This document shows positions 9,361 through 17,774 of a stretch of 48,195 nt of DNA, one piece after another. Each line of letters opens with the position of its first letter. The first letter of the stretch is position 1. Origin of the DNA: Pseudomonadota bacterium (GTDB lineage Bacteria; Pseudomonadota; Alphaproteobacteria; Sphingomonadales; Sphingomonadaceae); the NCBI GenBank assembly GCA_023426225.1, contig JAFABD010000105.1:1-48195 (forward strand), in the 5' to 3' direction. Below the pieces are notes generated by a model. That model had not been told where the DNA came from. It did not search any database and saw only the letters and a list, made by a program, of their open reading frames with translations. Both the position numbers and the translations under genes were made by a program.

Positions 9361-9650
9361 GGACCGCCGCTGCCGGGGCGCTACTGCTGAAGTCGCCGCT
9401 GCCGAGGCCGCGCTTGGCAAGCGCGTCGCTGCCAAGCACGTCGCTGCCGCGCTCCGGCTGTTGAGTCGTCCCTGCTGGGGGAAACCCTTCTGCCGGGGAC
9501 CGCTGCTGCGGAGGTCACTGCGGCGGAAGCGGCCGCTGCCGAGACCGCGCTTGGCAAGCGCGTCGCTGCCAAGGCCTTCGCCGCCGGGCTCCGGCTGCTG
9601 AGTCGCCCCTGCTGGGGGAAACCCTGCTGCGGAAGCGGCCGCTGCCAACC
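9361..9650. repeat. Imperfect GC-rich direct repeat, about 137-bp period, two copies
   Basis: Two copies lie head to tail. An identical 29-base core occurs at 9408-9436 and 9545-9573, and a shared GCTGGGGGAAACCCT at 9474 and 9611, both offset by exactly 137 bases. Flanking bases are similar but diverged, with one single-base indel near the left edge. Each core contains the dyad CGCGCTTGGCAAGCGCG (9409-9425 and 9546-9562). Frames crossing the block give only low-complexity Arg/Ala/Ser peptides, so I do not call a gene. The whole gene-free stretch 9330-10040 has this composition. Confidence 0.7.
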
Positions 9651-9654
9651 AGGG

Positions 9655-9706
9655 CCGCCGCTGCCAAGATCGCCACTGCCAAGATCGCCACTGCCAACGC
9701 CGCCGC
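9655..9706. repeat. Short tandem repeat, 15-bp unit
   Basis: The unit ACTGCCAAGATCGCC and close variants (CTGCCAAGATCGCC, CTGCCAACGCCGCC) repeat two to three times directly after the 137-bp repeat. The block looks like a decaying minisatellite. No gene is supported in it. Confidence 0.6.
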
Positions 9707-10040
9707 CCGCGCGCTCCGGCGCTGAGGCGCCGCTGCCGGGGCCTGCCGGGCAGCGCGACGGTCGCGTTCCTGCCGGGTTACGAACAGATGGGAATGGCGT
9801 CGGTGGGTCGCTGCCGCACAGGCGGCCACTGCACGGACGGCGGCGGCGGCGACCACCACGGCTGACGATTGCGGTTGCCAGCTCCGCTGCTGCGCTGGCC
9901 TCTGCGGCCGCGGATCGCCGAGCGCCGCCGGGGCTCGCCCTTCGCCCCTCGCCCTTCGCCCGCCGCCGACGGAACATGCCCGCCGGACGTTCCGGCGCGC
10001 GTTCAGGCGGCAGCGTTCAGACGGGGGCGTTCAGGGGCGT

Positions 10041-10325
10041 TCAGGCGCGCGCCACGCGCTTCAGCGTCTCGGCGTCGATGCCGTACAGCCGACAGATATG
10101 CGCCGCCACGCGTGCCCGCGCCGCGCGCATCGCGGCAAAGGCGGCGTCCTCGCCCGCCTCGGCCTCGGCGTTGACGATGTCGGCCGACGGCACCAGCGCG
10201 CGCCAGTGCTCGCCATGCTGCGCCTCGGCCTCGCGCATCGCCGCGACGAGCGCGCGCGCCTCTGCCACGGCGTCCGACGGCGGATCGGGCGGCGACGCGC
10301 CCGGCGGATCGTTGGTCGTGCTCAC
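10041..10325 (-). CDS. Hypothetical 94-residue protein
   Basis: I do not recognise this protein. It starts with GTG at 10325 and reads as an Asp/Pro-rich N-terminus followed by an Ala/Glu/Arg-rich helical body (AVAEARALVAAMREAEAQHG) and a tail ICRLYGIDAETLKRVARA. It has no signal peptide or membrane segment. Minus-strand GGAAC at 10356-10360 and CGTT at 10334-10337 lie upstream with an 18-base spacer, close to an EcfG promoter but one base too long, and would leave almost no leader. No strong ribosome site is visible (only GGCGG). The helix-rich, low-Cys composition suggests a small cytosolic protein. Confidence 0.55.
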   Translation of the reverse strand: MSTTNDPPGASPPDPPSDAVAEARALVAAMREAEAQHGEHWRALVPSADIVNAEAEAGEDAAFAAMRAARARVAAHICRLYGIDAETLKRVARA

Positions 10326-10365
10326 CCGCCATCAACGCACGTCGCGCGCTGCCGGGTTCCGCGGG

Positions 10366-10402
10366 CAAAAAGGGCCGCCGGCGCTACGCGACGCCGGCGG
10401 CC
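10366..10402 (-). terminator. Intrinsic terminator, minus strand
   Basis: A perfect 11-bp stem (GGCCGCCGGCG at 10373-10383, CGCCGGCGGCC at 10392-10402, 8-base loop) is followed on the minus strand by a T run (A5 at 10367-10371 on plus). It lies about 260 bases past the end of the sugar-dehydrogenase gene and may end that operon. The rest of the gene-free stretch 10326-10665 holds only a 13-base dyad ATTGTCCGACAAT at 10496-10508. Confidence 0.65.
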
Positions 10403-10665
10403 AGGCACAGGTCCGGCGGGCGGGGGACAATCGCCGCCCGGCCGGCCTGCGGGAGTTGCGTTCGGCGCTCGCCACGGGCGTGCGCGAGCGGTGCTATTGT
10501 CCGACAATTTTTGGCAACCATGACCCGCCGCAACGCTCCGTCATTTGGTTGCTGCGAACGGCATGATTCGGGGCTGAAATTGCGCCTTTTCGCCGCCGCC
10601 GGTCGCGCGAACGACACGAATTGCGTGCCGATTGCGCGATCCGGACGGTGATTGGGCGGGGGGGC

Positions 10666-11595
10666 TCAGTCCTCGAACGCCTCGACCGTCTCGCGGTGGC
10701 CGCGCAGGAACGCGTCGGCGACCAGCCGCAACGGCGCGGTGTCGACGTCGCGCTGTCCCGCCCGGATCAGCTCGGCGAACCGGGCATAGAGCCCCGGATA
10801 TTCGTGGTCGGGACTGGTATGCGTGCTCCCCGGCAGCACCAGCACCGCCCCGCCCTTCTCCAGCCTCAGCGTGCCGTGGTCGGTCTCGACGACGATGTCC
10901 CAGCTCTGCGGCCCGGTCTGGCGCCAGTCGAGGTCCATGTGGATCGGCGTCCCCGCCGCGTCGCGGAACGACAGGTCGGCGGCGATCGGCGCGGCGCGGT
11001 TCGCCGGGATCGCCAGCCGCCCGCTTTCGAGGAAGAACGGCGTCGGCAGGATATGCGTCACGATCGACAAGGCGTTGATTCCGGGGTCGAAAACGCCCAG
11101 CCCGCCCGGCTCCCAGATCCATGCCTGGCCCGGGTGCCACACGCGCACATCCTCGCGCCAGACGATCGAGACCTTCAGGATATGGCGGTTCGCCAGCCAT
11201 GCCTTGGCCGGTGCCACGCCTGCGGCGTACCGCGAATGCCAGCTCGCGAACAGCGTCACGCCCGCCGCCTCGGCATGGGCGTCGAGCACGCCGACCTCGG
11301 CCAGCGTGGCGCCCGGCGGCTTTTCGAGGAACACGTGCTTGCCGCGCGCGATCGCGGCGGCGGCCAGCGGATAGCGGACCTGCGGCGGGGTGCACAGCGC
11401 CACCGCGTCGACCTCCGGCCCCTCGTCGAGCAGCGCGTCGATCGTCGTGAAATGCGGCAGCTCGCCCACTGCCTCGCCGCGCGTGCTCACCGTCGCCGCC
11501 AGCCGGAACTCGCCGTTTTCGGCGATCGCCGGCAGGTGCTGGTCGTGCGCGATCTTGCCCAGCCCGACGACCGCGATGCGGATCGGATCGGCCAT
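10666..11595 (-). CDS. Gfo/Idh/MocA family aldose 1-dehydrogenase (galactose/arabinose type)
   Basis: The 309-residue NAD(P)-dependent enzyme should oxidise an aldose at C1 to the lactone. The N-terminal Rossmann motif is VVGLGKIAHDQHLPAI; downstream are CTPPQVRY, the catalytic Lys in EKPPGATL (residues ~95), WREDVRVWHPGQAWIWEPGG and FDPGINALSIVTHILP. These blocks match Pseudomonas galactose dehydrogenase and Azospirillum L-arabinose 1-dehydrogenase, which resemble each other, so the sugar cannot be fixed. The ATG at 11595 shares one base with the upstream TGA and has AAGG eight bases ahead; a GTG at 11598 is possible. It is the last gene of the minus-strand operon and does the first step of the pathway. 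Confidence 0.88.
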   Translation of the reverse strand: MADPIRIAVVGLGKIAHDQHLPAIAENGEFRLAATVSTRGEAVGELPHFTTIDALLDEGPEVDAVALCTPPQVRYPLAAAAIARGKHVFLEKPPGATLAEVGVLDAHAEAAGVTLFASWHSRYAAGVAPAKAWLANRHILKVSIVWREDVRVWHPGQAWIWEPGGLGVFDPGINALSIVTHILPTPFFLESGRLAIPANRAAPIAADLSFRDAAGTPIHMDLDWRQTGPQSWDIVVETDHGTLRLEKGGAVLVLPGSTHTSPDHEYPGLYARFAELIRAGQRDVDTAPLRLVADAFLRGHRETVEAFED

Positions 11596-12590
11596 CACAG
11601 CACCTTCACGCCGGTCGCCGGTGCCGCCGCCCGCGCCAGCGGGTTGCGCAGCGGCAGCGTGAACGGCGCGGCGTCGATCTCGAACACGTCGCCCGCGCGC
11701 GTGGTCACGCCGTCGGCAAAGGACAGCGTCGCCGTGCCGAAAAAGTGGACATGGATGTCCCCGGGGCGGCGGAACAGCGGATATTTGAAATGGTGATGCT
11801 CAAGGTTCGCCAGGCTGTGCGACATGTTGGCCTCGCCCGAGAGGAACGGCTTCTCCCACAACGTCGCACCGTCGCGCAGGATGCGGCTGGTGCCGCGAAT
11901 ATCCGCGGGCGGGGTGCCGACCAGGATTTCGGCGCCCAGCGCGGCCCGACGCAGCTTCGAATGGGCCAGCCACAGATAATTGTGGCGTTCGGTCACATGG
12001 TCGCTGAATTCGTTGGCGAGGCACAGGCCGATCCGGAACGGCGTGCCGTCGGGCCCGATCAGGTAGATGCCCGCCAGTTCGGGCTCCTCGCCGCCGTCCT
12101 GCGCGAAATCGGGCATGGACAGCGCGTCGCCGGGGCCGACCAGCTGCGACCCGTCGCCCTTGTAGAACCATTCGGGCTGCTGCCCGGCCTGGCCGGCGGC
12201 GGGCTTGCCGCCCTCCACGCCTTCCAGGAACATGCGCATCGAATCGGTCAGCGTCTCGGGCGCGTCGGCGGCCGCGCGGTGCATCTTGTCGCGCCCTTCG
12301 GCCGAGCCGAGATGCGTCAGGCCGGTCCCGGTCATCCACAGATGCGCGGGGTCGTCATGGTCGATCGGCGCGATCAGCCGTCCGGCCGCCAGCTCGGCGG
12401 CCAGATCGACCGCGGCGCCCTGTCCGGCTGCGGCGACGGCCTCGGCCAGACTCTGCCCCGCCGCGATTGCCGCCAGCGCCAGCGCCCGCACGCTGGCATG
12501 GCCGGGAACGATATGCGCCGCGTCGCCACGCGCCGCGATCACCGCGCGCGTGCCGTCGTCGTTGCGTTGCTGCAACAGCCTCAAAAGCAT
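11595..12590 (-). CDS. AraD1/GguC family FAH-fold protein, probable 2-keto-3-deoxy-sugar-acid dehydratase
   Basis: The 331-residue protein has the fumarylacetoacetate-hydrolase fold in its C-terminal two thirds: EEPELAGIYLIG, LCLANEFSDHVTE and ALGAEILVGTPP hold the acidic metal ligands. AraD1-type proteins are always found in pentose and galactose oxidation operons. The related XylX of Caulobacter dehydrates 2-keto-3-deoxy-xylonate to 2-oxoglutarate semialdehyde. The same reaction is the natural role here, because the dehydratase before it and the semialdehyde dehydrogenase after it are both present. The ATG at 12590 follows GGAGAG; an in-frame extension to 12647 would overlap the preceding gene and lacks homology. 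The exact reaction is inference. Confidence 0.82.
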   Translation of the reverse strand: MLLRLLQQRNDDGTRAVIAARGDAAHIVPGHASVRALALAAIAAGQSLAEAVAAAGQGAAVDLAAELAAGRLIAPIDHDDPAHLWMTGTGLTHLGSAEGRDKMHRAAADAPETLTDSMRMFLEGVEGGKPAAGQAGQQPEWFYKGDGSQLVGPGDALSMPDFAQDGGEEPELAGIYLIGPDGTPFRIGLCLANEFSDHVTERHNYLWLAHSKLRRAALGAEILVGTPPADIRGTSRILRDGATLWEKPFLSGEANMSHSLANLEHHHFKYPLFRRPGDIHVHFFGTATLSFADGVTTRAGDVFEIDAAPFTLPLRNPLARAAAPATGVKVL

Positions 12591-12643
12591 CTTTCTCTCC
12601 AATCGGGCGGGGCGCGCCTTTGAAGCGGCGCGCCCTCGCTGCA

Positions 12644-14194
12644 TCACGCGACGGCGGGCTTGCCGTCGACCAGTCGGGGAAGCCCCGCCTCGGCCGTGTC
12701 GCGCAGTTCGGCCGGAAGCAGTTCGGGCGCCAGGCTCTGGTACGAAACCGGGCGCAGGAAACGGTCGATCGCAAGGCTGCCGACCGAAGTGGTGCGCCCG
12801 TCCGACGTCGCCGGGAACGGGCCGCCATGCACCATCGCGTGCGTCACCTCGACGCCGGTCGGCCAGCCATTGGCGAGGATGCGGCCCGCCTTGCGTTCCA
12901 GGATCGGGATCGCGCGCTGGGCCATCGCAATGTCAGCGTCGTCCATGTGGAGCGTCGCGGTGAGCTGCCCCTCGGCCGCCTGAAGCACCGCGAGCAGTTC
13001 GGCCTCGTCCTTGCACCGCACGAGCAGCGACGACGATCCGAACACCTCGTGCCCCATCGCCGCGTCGCGCAGGAAATCCGCCGCCGTCGTCGCGAACAGC
13101 GCGGCGCTGGCGCAGGTCACGCCCTCGCCCACCTGCCCGCGCGCGATCGTCGCCACCGCCGGGTTCGCCTCGAGCGCGGCGACACCCGCCTGATAGGCTT
13201 CGTGGATCCCGCGCGTCAGCATCGGTGCCGAAACCGTTTCGGCGAGCGCCGCGCTCGCCGCCTCGACGAACGCGCCCAGCCCCTCGCCCTCGATCGCGAG
13301 CAACAGGCCGGGGTTGGTGCAGAACTGCCCCGCCCCCATCGTCAGCGACGCGACGAACGCCTTGCCCAGCTCGGCGCCGCGCGCGCGCAGCGCTGCGGGC
13401 ATCAGCAGGACGGGGTTGATGCTCGACATCTCGGCATAGACGGGGATCGGCACCGGCCGCGCCTGCGCAACGCGCATCAGCGCAAGGCCGCCGCCGCGCG
13501 ATCCGGTAAAGCCCACCGCCGCGATGCGCGGATCGTTGACCAGCGCGGTGCCCAGTTCGTTGCCCGGCCCGACCAGATGGCCGAACACGCCCGCGGGCAG
13601 CCCGCACGCCGCCACCGCGCGGCGGATCGCCTCGGCGACCAGCGCCCCGGTTGCCGGATGCGCCGGATGCCCCTTCACCACCACCGGGCAGCCCGCGGCC
13701 AGCGCCGACGCGGTATCGCCACCGGCCGTCGAAAAGGCGAGCGGGAAGTTCGACGCACCGAACACCGCAACCGGGCCCAGCGGGATCATCCGCAGGCGCA
13801 GGTCGGGACGCGGCAGCGGCTGGCGATCGGGAAGCGCGGGGTCGATGCGCAGCCCCATCCAATGGCCGTCACGCACCACCTGCGCGAACAGCCGAAGCTG
13901 GCCGACGGTTCGGCCGCGTTCGCCCTCCAGCCGCGCGCGCGGCAAGCCGCTCTCGCGCATCGCGGTTTCGATCAGCACGTCGCCGATTGCGACGATCTCT
14001 TCGGCGATCCGCTCCAGAAACGCCGCACGCGTCGCGCGGTCGGTCGCTCGGTACGAATCGAACGCAGCCTCCGCCGCCGCGCATGCGGCTTCGACATCGG
14101 CGGGACCATGCACGGCGAACGGCGCGCCGAACGATTCTCCGGTACGCGCGTCAACAGAATGAAATTCAACAGGATTCGGAACCACGGCGGTCAT
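12644..14194 (-). CDS. 2-oxoglutarate semialdehyde (2,5-dioxovalerate) dehydrogenase, NADP-dependent
   Basis: The 516-residue aldehyde dehydrogenase should make the last pathway step, 2-oxoglutarate semialdehyde to 2-oxoglutarate. The cofactor loop reads VAVFGASNFPLAFSTAGGD, with GFTGSRGGG further on. The catalytic Glu is in VYAEMSSINPV and the catalytic Cys in GAGQFCTNPG. The GASNFPLAFS form and the length are typical of the KGSADH class found with sugar-acid dehydratases. I take ATG 14194 because AAGGAGAG lies seven bases upstream; a GTG at 14200 is too close to it. It is the first gene of the minus operon and divergent from the GntR gene. Confidence 0.9.
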   Translation of the reverse strand: MTAVVPNPVEFHSVDARTGESFGAPFAVHGPADVEAACAAAEAAFDSYRATDRATRAAFLERIAEEIVAIGDVLIETAMRESGLPRARLEGERGRTVGQLRLFAQVVRDGHWMGLRIDPALPDRQPLPRPDLRLRMIPLGPVAVFGASNFPLAFSTAGGDTASALAAGCPVVVKGHPAHPATGALVAEAIRRAVAACGLPAGVFGHLVGPGNELGTALVNDPRIAAVGFTGSRGGGLALMRVAQARPVPIPVYAEMSSINPVLLMPAALRARGAELGKAFVASLTMGAGQFCTNPGLLLAIEGEGLGAFVEAASAALAETVSAPMLTRGIHEAYQAGVAALEANPAVATIARGQVGEGVTCASAALFATTAADFLRDAAMGHEVFGSSSLLVRCKDEAELLAVLQAAEGQLTATLHMDDADIAMAQRAIPILERKAGRILANGWPTGVEVTHAMVHGGPFPATSDGRTTSVGSLAIDRFLRPVSYQSLAPELLPAELRDTAEAGLPRLVDGKPAVA

Positions 14195-14208
14195 CACCAC
14201 TCTCCTTT

Positions 14209-14243
14209 ACTCCGACATATTCCACGGAGTACGGATTAGCAAT
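14209..14243 (-). promoter_or_regulatory. Candidate promoter and operator of the sugar operon
   Basis: On the minus strand TTGCTA (14243-14238) and TATGTC (14219-14214) are spaced by 18 bases. An inverted repeat ACTCCG (14209-14214) / CGGAGT (14226-14231) lies across the -10 and spacer. This is a plausible site for the divergent GntR-type repressor, but no known consensus is matched and the elements are weak. Confidence 0.35.
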
Positions 14244-14298
14244 CTTTCGTTCCACCTTTGCAGCGTCATTGGTAGAACAGGCGAGGGAGAGGGGCGTA

Positions 14299-15078
14299 AT
14301 GGAACCAACCAAAGACGTCGACGTGCAGGATGACGCCACGTCGACTCCGGCGGCGACATCGGCGACCGCGGGACGGACTCCGCGCGGCACCGGCCGTCGG
14401 CTGCACGGCGCGATCGCGCACAAGCTCGGCGCGGCGATCGTGTCGGGCGAATATGCGCCAGGCGACCGGCTTGAGGGCGAAGTCGCCTTTTCCGAGGCGC
14501 TCGACGTATCGCGCAGCGCCTATCGCGAGGCGGTTCAGGTTTTGGCGGCCAAGGGGCTGGTTGAAAGCCGTCCCAAGGCGGGAACGCGCGTGCTGCCGCG
14601 CAGCCGCTGGAATCTGCTCGATCCCGATGTCCTCGCCTGGGCGTTTACCGGCGAACCCGATATCGACCTGGTGCGCGACCTGTTCGAACTGCGCGCGATC
14701 GTCGAGCCCGCCGCGGCGCGATTCGCGGCCGAACGCCGCACGCGCGACGACCTCAAGGCGATGAAGACTGCTCTCACCGCGATGCGTCAGCACACGCTGG
14801 CGACCGACGCGGGCCGCGCTGCCGACCGCGACTTCCACAATGCGATCCTGCACGCGACGCGCAACGATGCGCTCGTGGTGCTCAGCGCCAGCATCGGCGC
14901 GGCGGTCGCTTGGACGACGCAGTTCAAGCAGCGTTCGCGCGCCCTGCCCCGCAATCCGATTCCCGATCACGTCCGCGTCTTCGATGCGATCGCCGCCGCC
15001 GATGGCGAGGCCGCGAGCAGCGCGATGCGCGTGCTGGTCGATCTCGCGCTTGAGGACACGCGCAGCGCGATGGCCTGA
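14299..15078 (+). CDS. GntR family regulator, FadR subfamily (FCD domain)
   Basis: The 259-residue protein starts with a disordered 30-residue tail. A winged helix follows (LHGAIAHKLGAAIVSGEYAPGD, then FSEALDVSRSAYREAVQVLAAKGLVESRPKAGT split over residues ~35-100) and an all-helical FCD effector domain with RDLFELRAIVEPAAARFA and metal-type His residues (DFHNAIL, DHVRVFDAI). The start is ATG 14299 behind GAGGGAGAGGGG; the longer upstream frame runs through the opposite gene and is not real. FadR-type GntR proteins with FCD domains commonly sense sugar acids (for example DgoR with 2-keto-3-deoxygalactonate). It is divergent from the semialdehyde dehydrogenase, so it probably controls the two flanking operons. 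Confidence 0.88.
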   Translation: MEPTKDVDVQDDATSTPAATSATAGRTPRGTGRRLHGAIAHKLGAAIVSGEYAPGDRLEGEVAFSEALDVSRSAYREAVQVLAAKGLVESRPKAGTRVLPRSRWNLLDPDVLAWAFTGEPDIDLVRDLFELRAIVEPAAARFAAERRTRDDLKAMKTALTAMRQHTLATDAGRAADRDFHNAILHATRNDALVVLSASIGAAVAWTTQFKQRSRALPRNPIPDHVRVFDAIAAADGEAASSAMRVLVDLALEDTRSAMA

Positions 15079-15115
15079 ACCGCGCCCCCTTTTTCCGGCA
15101 CCGGGACCTTCCACG

Positions 15116-15152
15116 AAAAGGGGCGCCCCGCCATTGCGGAGCGCCCCTTTTT
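15116..15152. terminator. Bidirectional intrinsic terminator
   Basis: An 11-bp stem AAAAGGGGCGC (15116-15126) pairs with GCGCCCCTTTT (15141-15151), with runs of A before and T after. It lies between the convergent GntR gene and MFS transporter gene and can serve both strands. Confidence 0.8.
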
Positions 15153-15177
15153 CTTGTGTTTTCCCTCCGGCCGGCGC

Positions 15178-16491
15178 TCAGTCGACGCGGTCGACCACCG
15201 GATCGGGCAGCGCGTCGGTCGGCTTCGAACCCCAGACGGCATAAAACAGGATATAGAGTTCGCAGATCGCGGTCAGCAGGAACGAGTTCTGCAGCCCGTA
15301 ATGATCGGCCAGCCATCCCTGGACCGCGACCAGCGCACCGCCGGCGATCGCCATGATGAGCAGCCCCGATCCTTCCTCGGTCAGCGGCCCCAGCCCGCGG
15401 ATCCCCAGCGTGAAGATCGTCGGGAACATGATCGAATGAAACAGGCCCACCAGGATCAGCGCCCACATCGCCGTCTCGCCGCTCGCGACCACGGTCACGG
15501 TCATCACCGCAAAGGCCGCGATTGAAAACACCGCGAGCACAATCTCGGCGCGGACCTTCTGCATCAGCGCCGAACCGACGAACCGGCCGACCATCATCCC
15601 GCCCCACAGCAGCGTCAGGTAACGCCCCGCCTGTTCGGTGGTCATGTTGCCGATGTCGGGGCGGCTGACGAAGTTGACGAACAGGTTGCCGACGCCGATC
15701 TCGGCGATCAGGTAGATGAAGATCGCGGGCACGCCGAGCACCAGGTTGCGGTGCCGCCACAGCGAGTGACGCTGGCGTTCGGCCTTGGCGACGCGGCTGG
15801 TGGCCGCGCCCATCGACGGCAGCGGGAAGCGCGCGATGACGACGGCAAGCACCACCAGCACCGCGGCGACCAGCGCATAGGGAAGCATCACCGACTGCGC
15901 GTCGGCCAGTCGCTCGGCCGGCGTCAGCACGACGTCCGCGCCTGCGGTCCCTCCCTTCGAGCGACCGAGGATCAGATAGGCGCCGAACAGCGGCGCGAGC
16001 ATCGTCCCTGCCGAATTCATCGCCTGGACAAGGTTGAGCCGCGACGACGAGGTTTCGGCCGGACCGATCACCGCGACATAGGGGTTGGCGGCGACCTGGA
16101 GCAACGTGATCCCGCTCGCGATGACGAACAGCATCGCCAGCGTCACCCCATAGGACGGCAGGCTGGCCGCCAGCACCATGCCCAGCGCACCGGCGGCCAT
16201 GATGAGCAGCCCGGTGACGAGCGCTTTCTGGTACCCGATTCGCTCGATCAGCTTCGCCGACGGGATCGATGCGAAGAAATAGGCAATGAACCAGACACTT
16301 TCGATCAACGCCGCCTGAAAGTAACTCAGGTCAAAGACACTGCGCAAATGCGGCAGCAGCGTACCGTTGATGACGGTGATGAACCCCCACATGAAAAACA
16401 GGCTGGCGAGCAACGTCAGCGCCGGGCGATAATTTCCCGTCGCGGACGAGACCGCGCCGGCATTGGCGGAAACGGACAATGGCGCAGGCAT
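15178..16491 (-). CDS. MFS sugar transporter, FucP/GluP (glucose/galactose-proton symporter) type
   Basis: The 437-residue membrane protein has about 12 hydrophobic segments. Signatures are FFMWGFITVINGTLLPHL in the first helix, an inner-loop PSAKLIERIGYQKALVTGL, LLQVAANPYVAVIGP and LNLVQAMNSAGTMLAPLFG; these are the FucP/GluP family landmarks. It would bring the aldose through the inner membrane with a proton. The ATG at 16491 follows AGGAGAAGGAAG. It is divergent from the mutarotase-dehydratase pair and shares a compact promoter region with it, so uptake and catabolism are probably switched on together. The sugar (galactose, glucose, arabinose or xylose) is not decided by the sequence. Confidence 0.88.
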   Translation of the reverse strand: MPAPLSVSANAGAVSSATGNYRPALTLLASLFFMWGFITVINGTLLPHLRSVFDLSYFQAALIESVWFIAYFFASIPSAKLIERIGYQKALVTGLLIMAAGALGMVLAASLPSYGVTLAMLFVIASGITLLQVAANPYVAVIGPAETSSSRLNLVQAMNSAGTMLAPLFGAYLILGRSKGGTAGADVVLTPAERLADAQSVMLPYALVAAVLVVLAVVIARFPLPSMGAATSRVAKAERQRHSLWRHRNLVLGVPAIFIYLIAEIGVGNLFVNFVSRPDIGNMTTEQAGRYLTLLWGGMMVGRFVGSALMQKVRAEIVLAVFSIAAFAVMTVTVVASGETAMWALILVGLFHSIMFPTIFTLGIRGLGPLTEEGSGLLIMAIAGGALVAVQGWLADHYGLQNSFLLTAICELYILFYAVWGSKPTDALPDPVVDRVD

Positions 16492-16551
16492 GGACTTCCT
16501 TCTCCTGGCAGAAGCCGTTCGGAAGGACGATCGTCGCGACGCCCCCTCGGC

Positions 16552-16581
16552 TTGCCCTATGGCTTTTTGTCTGACTATATA
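16552..16581 (+). promoter_or_regulatory. Sigma-70-like promoter of the mutarotase-dehydratase operon
   Basis: TTGCCC at 16552-16557 and TATATA at 16576-16581 are 18 bases apart. The predicted start is near 16588, about 40 bases before the mutarotase ATG. Its -10 box overlaps that of the opposite promoter. Confidence 0.5.
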
Positions 16582-16601
16582 GCGCGCAAAGGGCGCGTCA
16601 A
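16574..16601 (-). promoter_or_regulatory. Sigma-70-like promoter of the MFS transporter
   Basis: On the minus strand TTGACG (16601-16596) and TATAGT (16579-16574) are 16 bases apart. This is the best match to consensus in the area and points toward the transporter gene starting at 16491. Confidence 0.55.
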
Positions 16602-16628
16602 CGGCACCCGGACGAGATCGGAGAGGAT

Positions 16629-17774
16629 ATGCGTAGTCCAACCAAATCCATGCTTTGTGCGGCGGCCGTCGCGGCGGCCACTGCCGCCGGCGCCGCGAAT
16701 GCGGCCGAAGCGAAGCGCGAACCGGCAGGCAAGCTCAAGGACGGCAGCGCGATCGAGGCCGTCACACTCACCGGCGCCAACGGTGTTTCGGCGCGAATCC
16801 TCACTTACGGGGCAACGCTCCAGTCGCTGATCGCCCCCGATCGCAACGGCAATCGCGTCGACGTGCTGTTGGGATATGACGATACCGCCGCCTACGAGGC
16901 GCGGCCCAACTTCTTCGGCGTCACCGTCGGACGCTATGCCAATCGTATTGCCGGCGGCCGCTTCAGCCTCGACGGCAAAAGCTATCAGCTTCCGCTCAAC
17001 GACAAGACCAACTCGCTCCATGGCGGCGGCCAGGGCTTCGACAAGAAGATCTGGCGCATCGTCTCGGTCAACAGCGGGCCGGCGGCGAGCGTGGTGCTCG
17101 CCTATACGAGCCCCGACGGCGAATCGGGCTATCCCGGCAAGCTCGAGGTCAAGGTGACCTATTCGCTCGACGACAAGGGGGCGCTCACGATCGCCTTCGA
17201 CGCGGCGACCGACAAGCCGACGATCGTGAACATGACCAACCACGCCATCTTCAACCTGGCGGGCGAAGGCTCGCCGGGCGGCGCGACCGGGCATGTCCTC
17301 ACCATCCCCGCCGCGACGTTCACGCCGGTCGATGCCACGCTGATCCCGACGGGCGAGCGCCGCAAGGTGGAAGGCACTGTGTTCGACTTCCGCACGCCGC
17401 GCGTGATTGCCGACGGCATTCGCGATGGTCGTGACGAGCAGATCCGCTTCGGCCTCGGCTACGATCACAATTTCGCGCTCGACAAGGGCGTCACCGCCCG
17501 CCCCGAACTCGCCGCCCGGCTAGAGGATCGCGCCTCGGGCCGTGTACTCGAAGTGCTGACGACCGAACCCGGCGTCCAGTTCTACACCGGCAACTTCCTC
17601 GACGGCACCTATTACGGCAAGCAGGGGCATCTCTATCGCATGGGCGACGGGATCGCGCTCGAACCCCAGAAATTCCCCGACTCTCCCAACAAGCCGGGCT
17701 TCGTTTCCGCCCGCGTCGACCCTGGCAAGCCCTATCGGCACGTCATGGTCTATCGCCTTTCCGTGTCCAAATGA
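16629..17774 (+). CDS. galM: Exported aldose 1-epimerase (mutarotase)
   Basis: The 381-residue protein has a Sec signal (residues ~1-26, AAAVAAATAAGAANAAEA), so it acts in the periplasm. The galactose mutarotase fold follows: ARILTYGATLQSL, FFGVTVGRYANRIAGGRF, the catalytic His in NSLHGGGQGFDKKIW and the catalytic Glu in VLTTEPGVQFYTG. It interconverts alpha and beta anomers, which speeds supply of the form used by transporter and dehydrogenase. GAGAGGAT precedes the ATG. Its stop overlaps the dehydratase start (ATGA), so the two are cotranscribed. Mutarotases of this class accept several aldoses. Confidence 0.9.
   Translation: MRSPTKSMLCAAAVAAATAAGAANAAEAKREPAGKLKDGSAIEAVTLTGANGVSARILTYGATLQSLIAPDRNGNRVDVLLGYDDTAAYEARPNFFGVTVGRYANRIAGGRFSLDGKSYQLPLNDKTNSLHGGGQGFDKKIWRIVSVNSGPAASVVLAYTSPDGESGYPGKLEVKVTYSLDDKGALTIAFDAATDKPTIVNMTNHAIFNLAGEGSPGGATGHVLTIPAATFTPVDATLIPTGERRKVEGTVFDFRTPRVIADGIRDGRDEQIRFGLGYDHNFALDKGVTARPELAARLEDRASGRVLEVLTTEPGVQFYTGNFLDGTYYGKQGHLYRMGDGIALEPQKFPDSPNKPGFVSARVDPGKPYRHVMVYRLSVSK

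Noticed and set aside
9381..9977. Minus-strand frame of 198 codons across the repeat block
   Set aside because: Only Arg/Ser/Ala/Gln low-complexity repeats, no ribosome site or fold. It follows the DNA repeats rather than codon structure.
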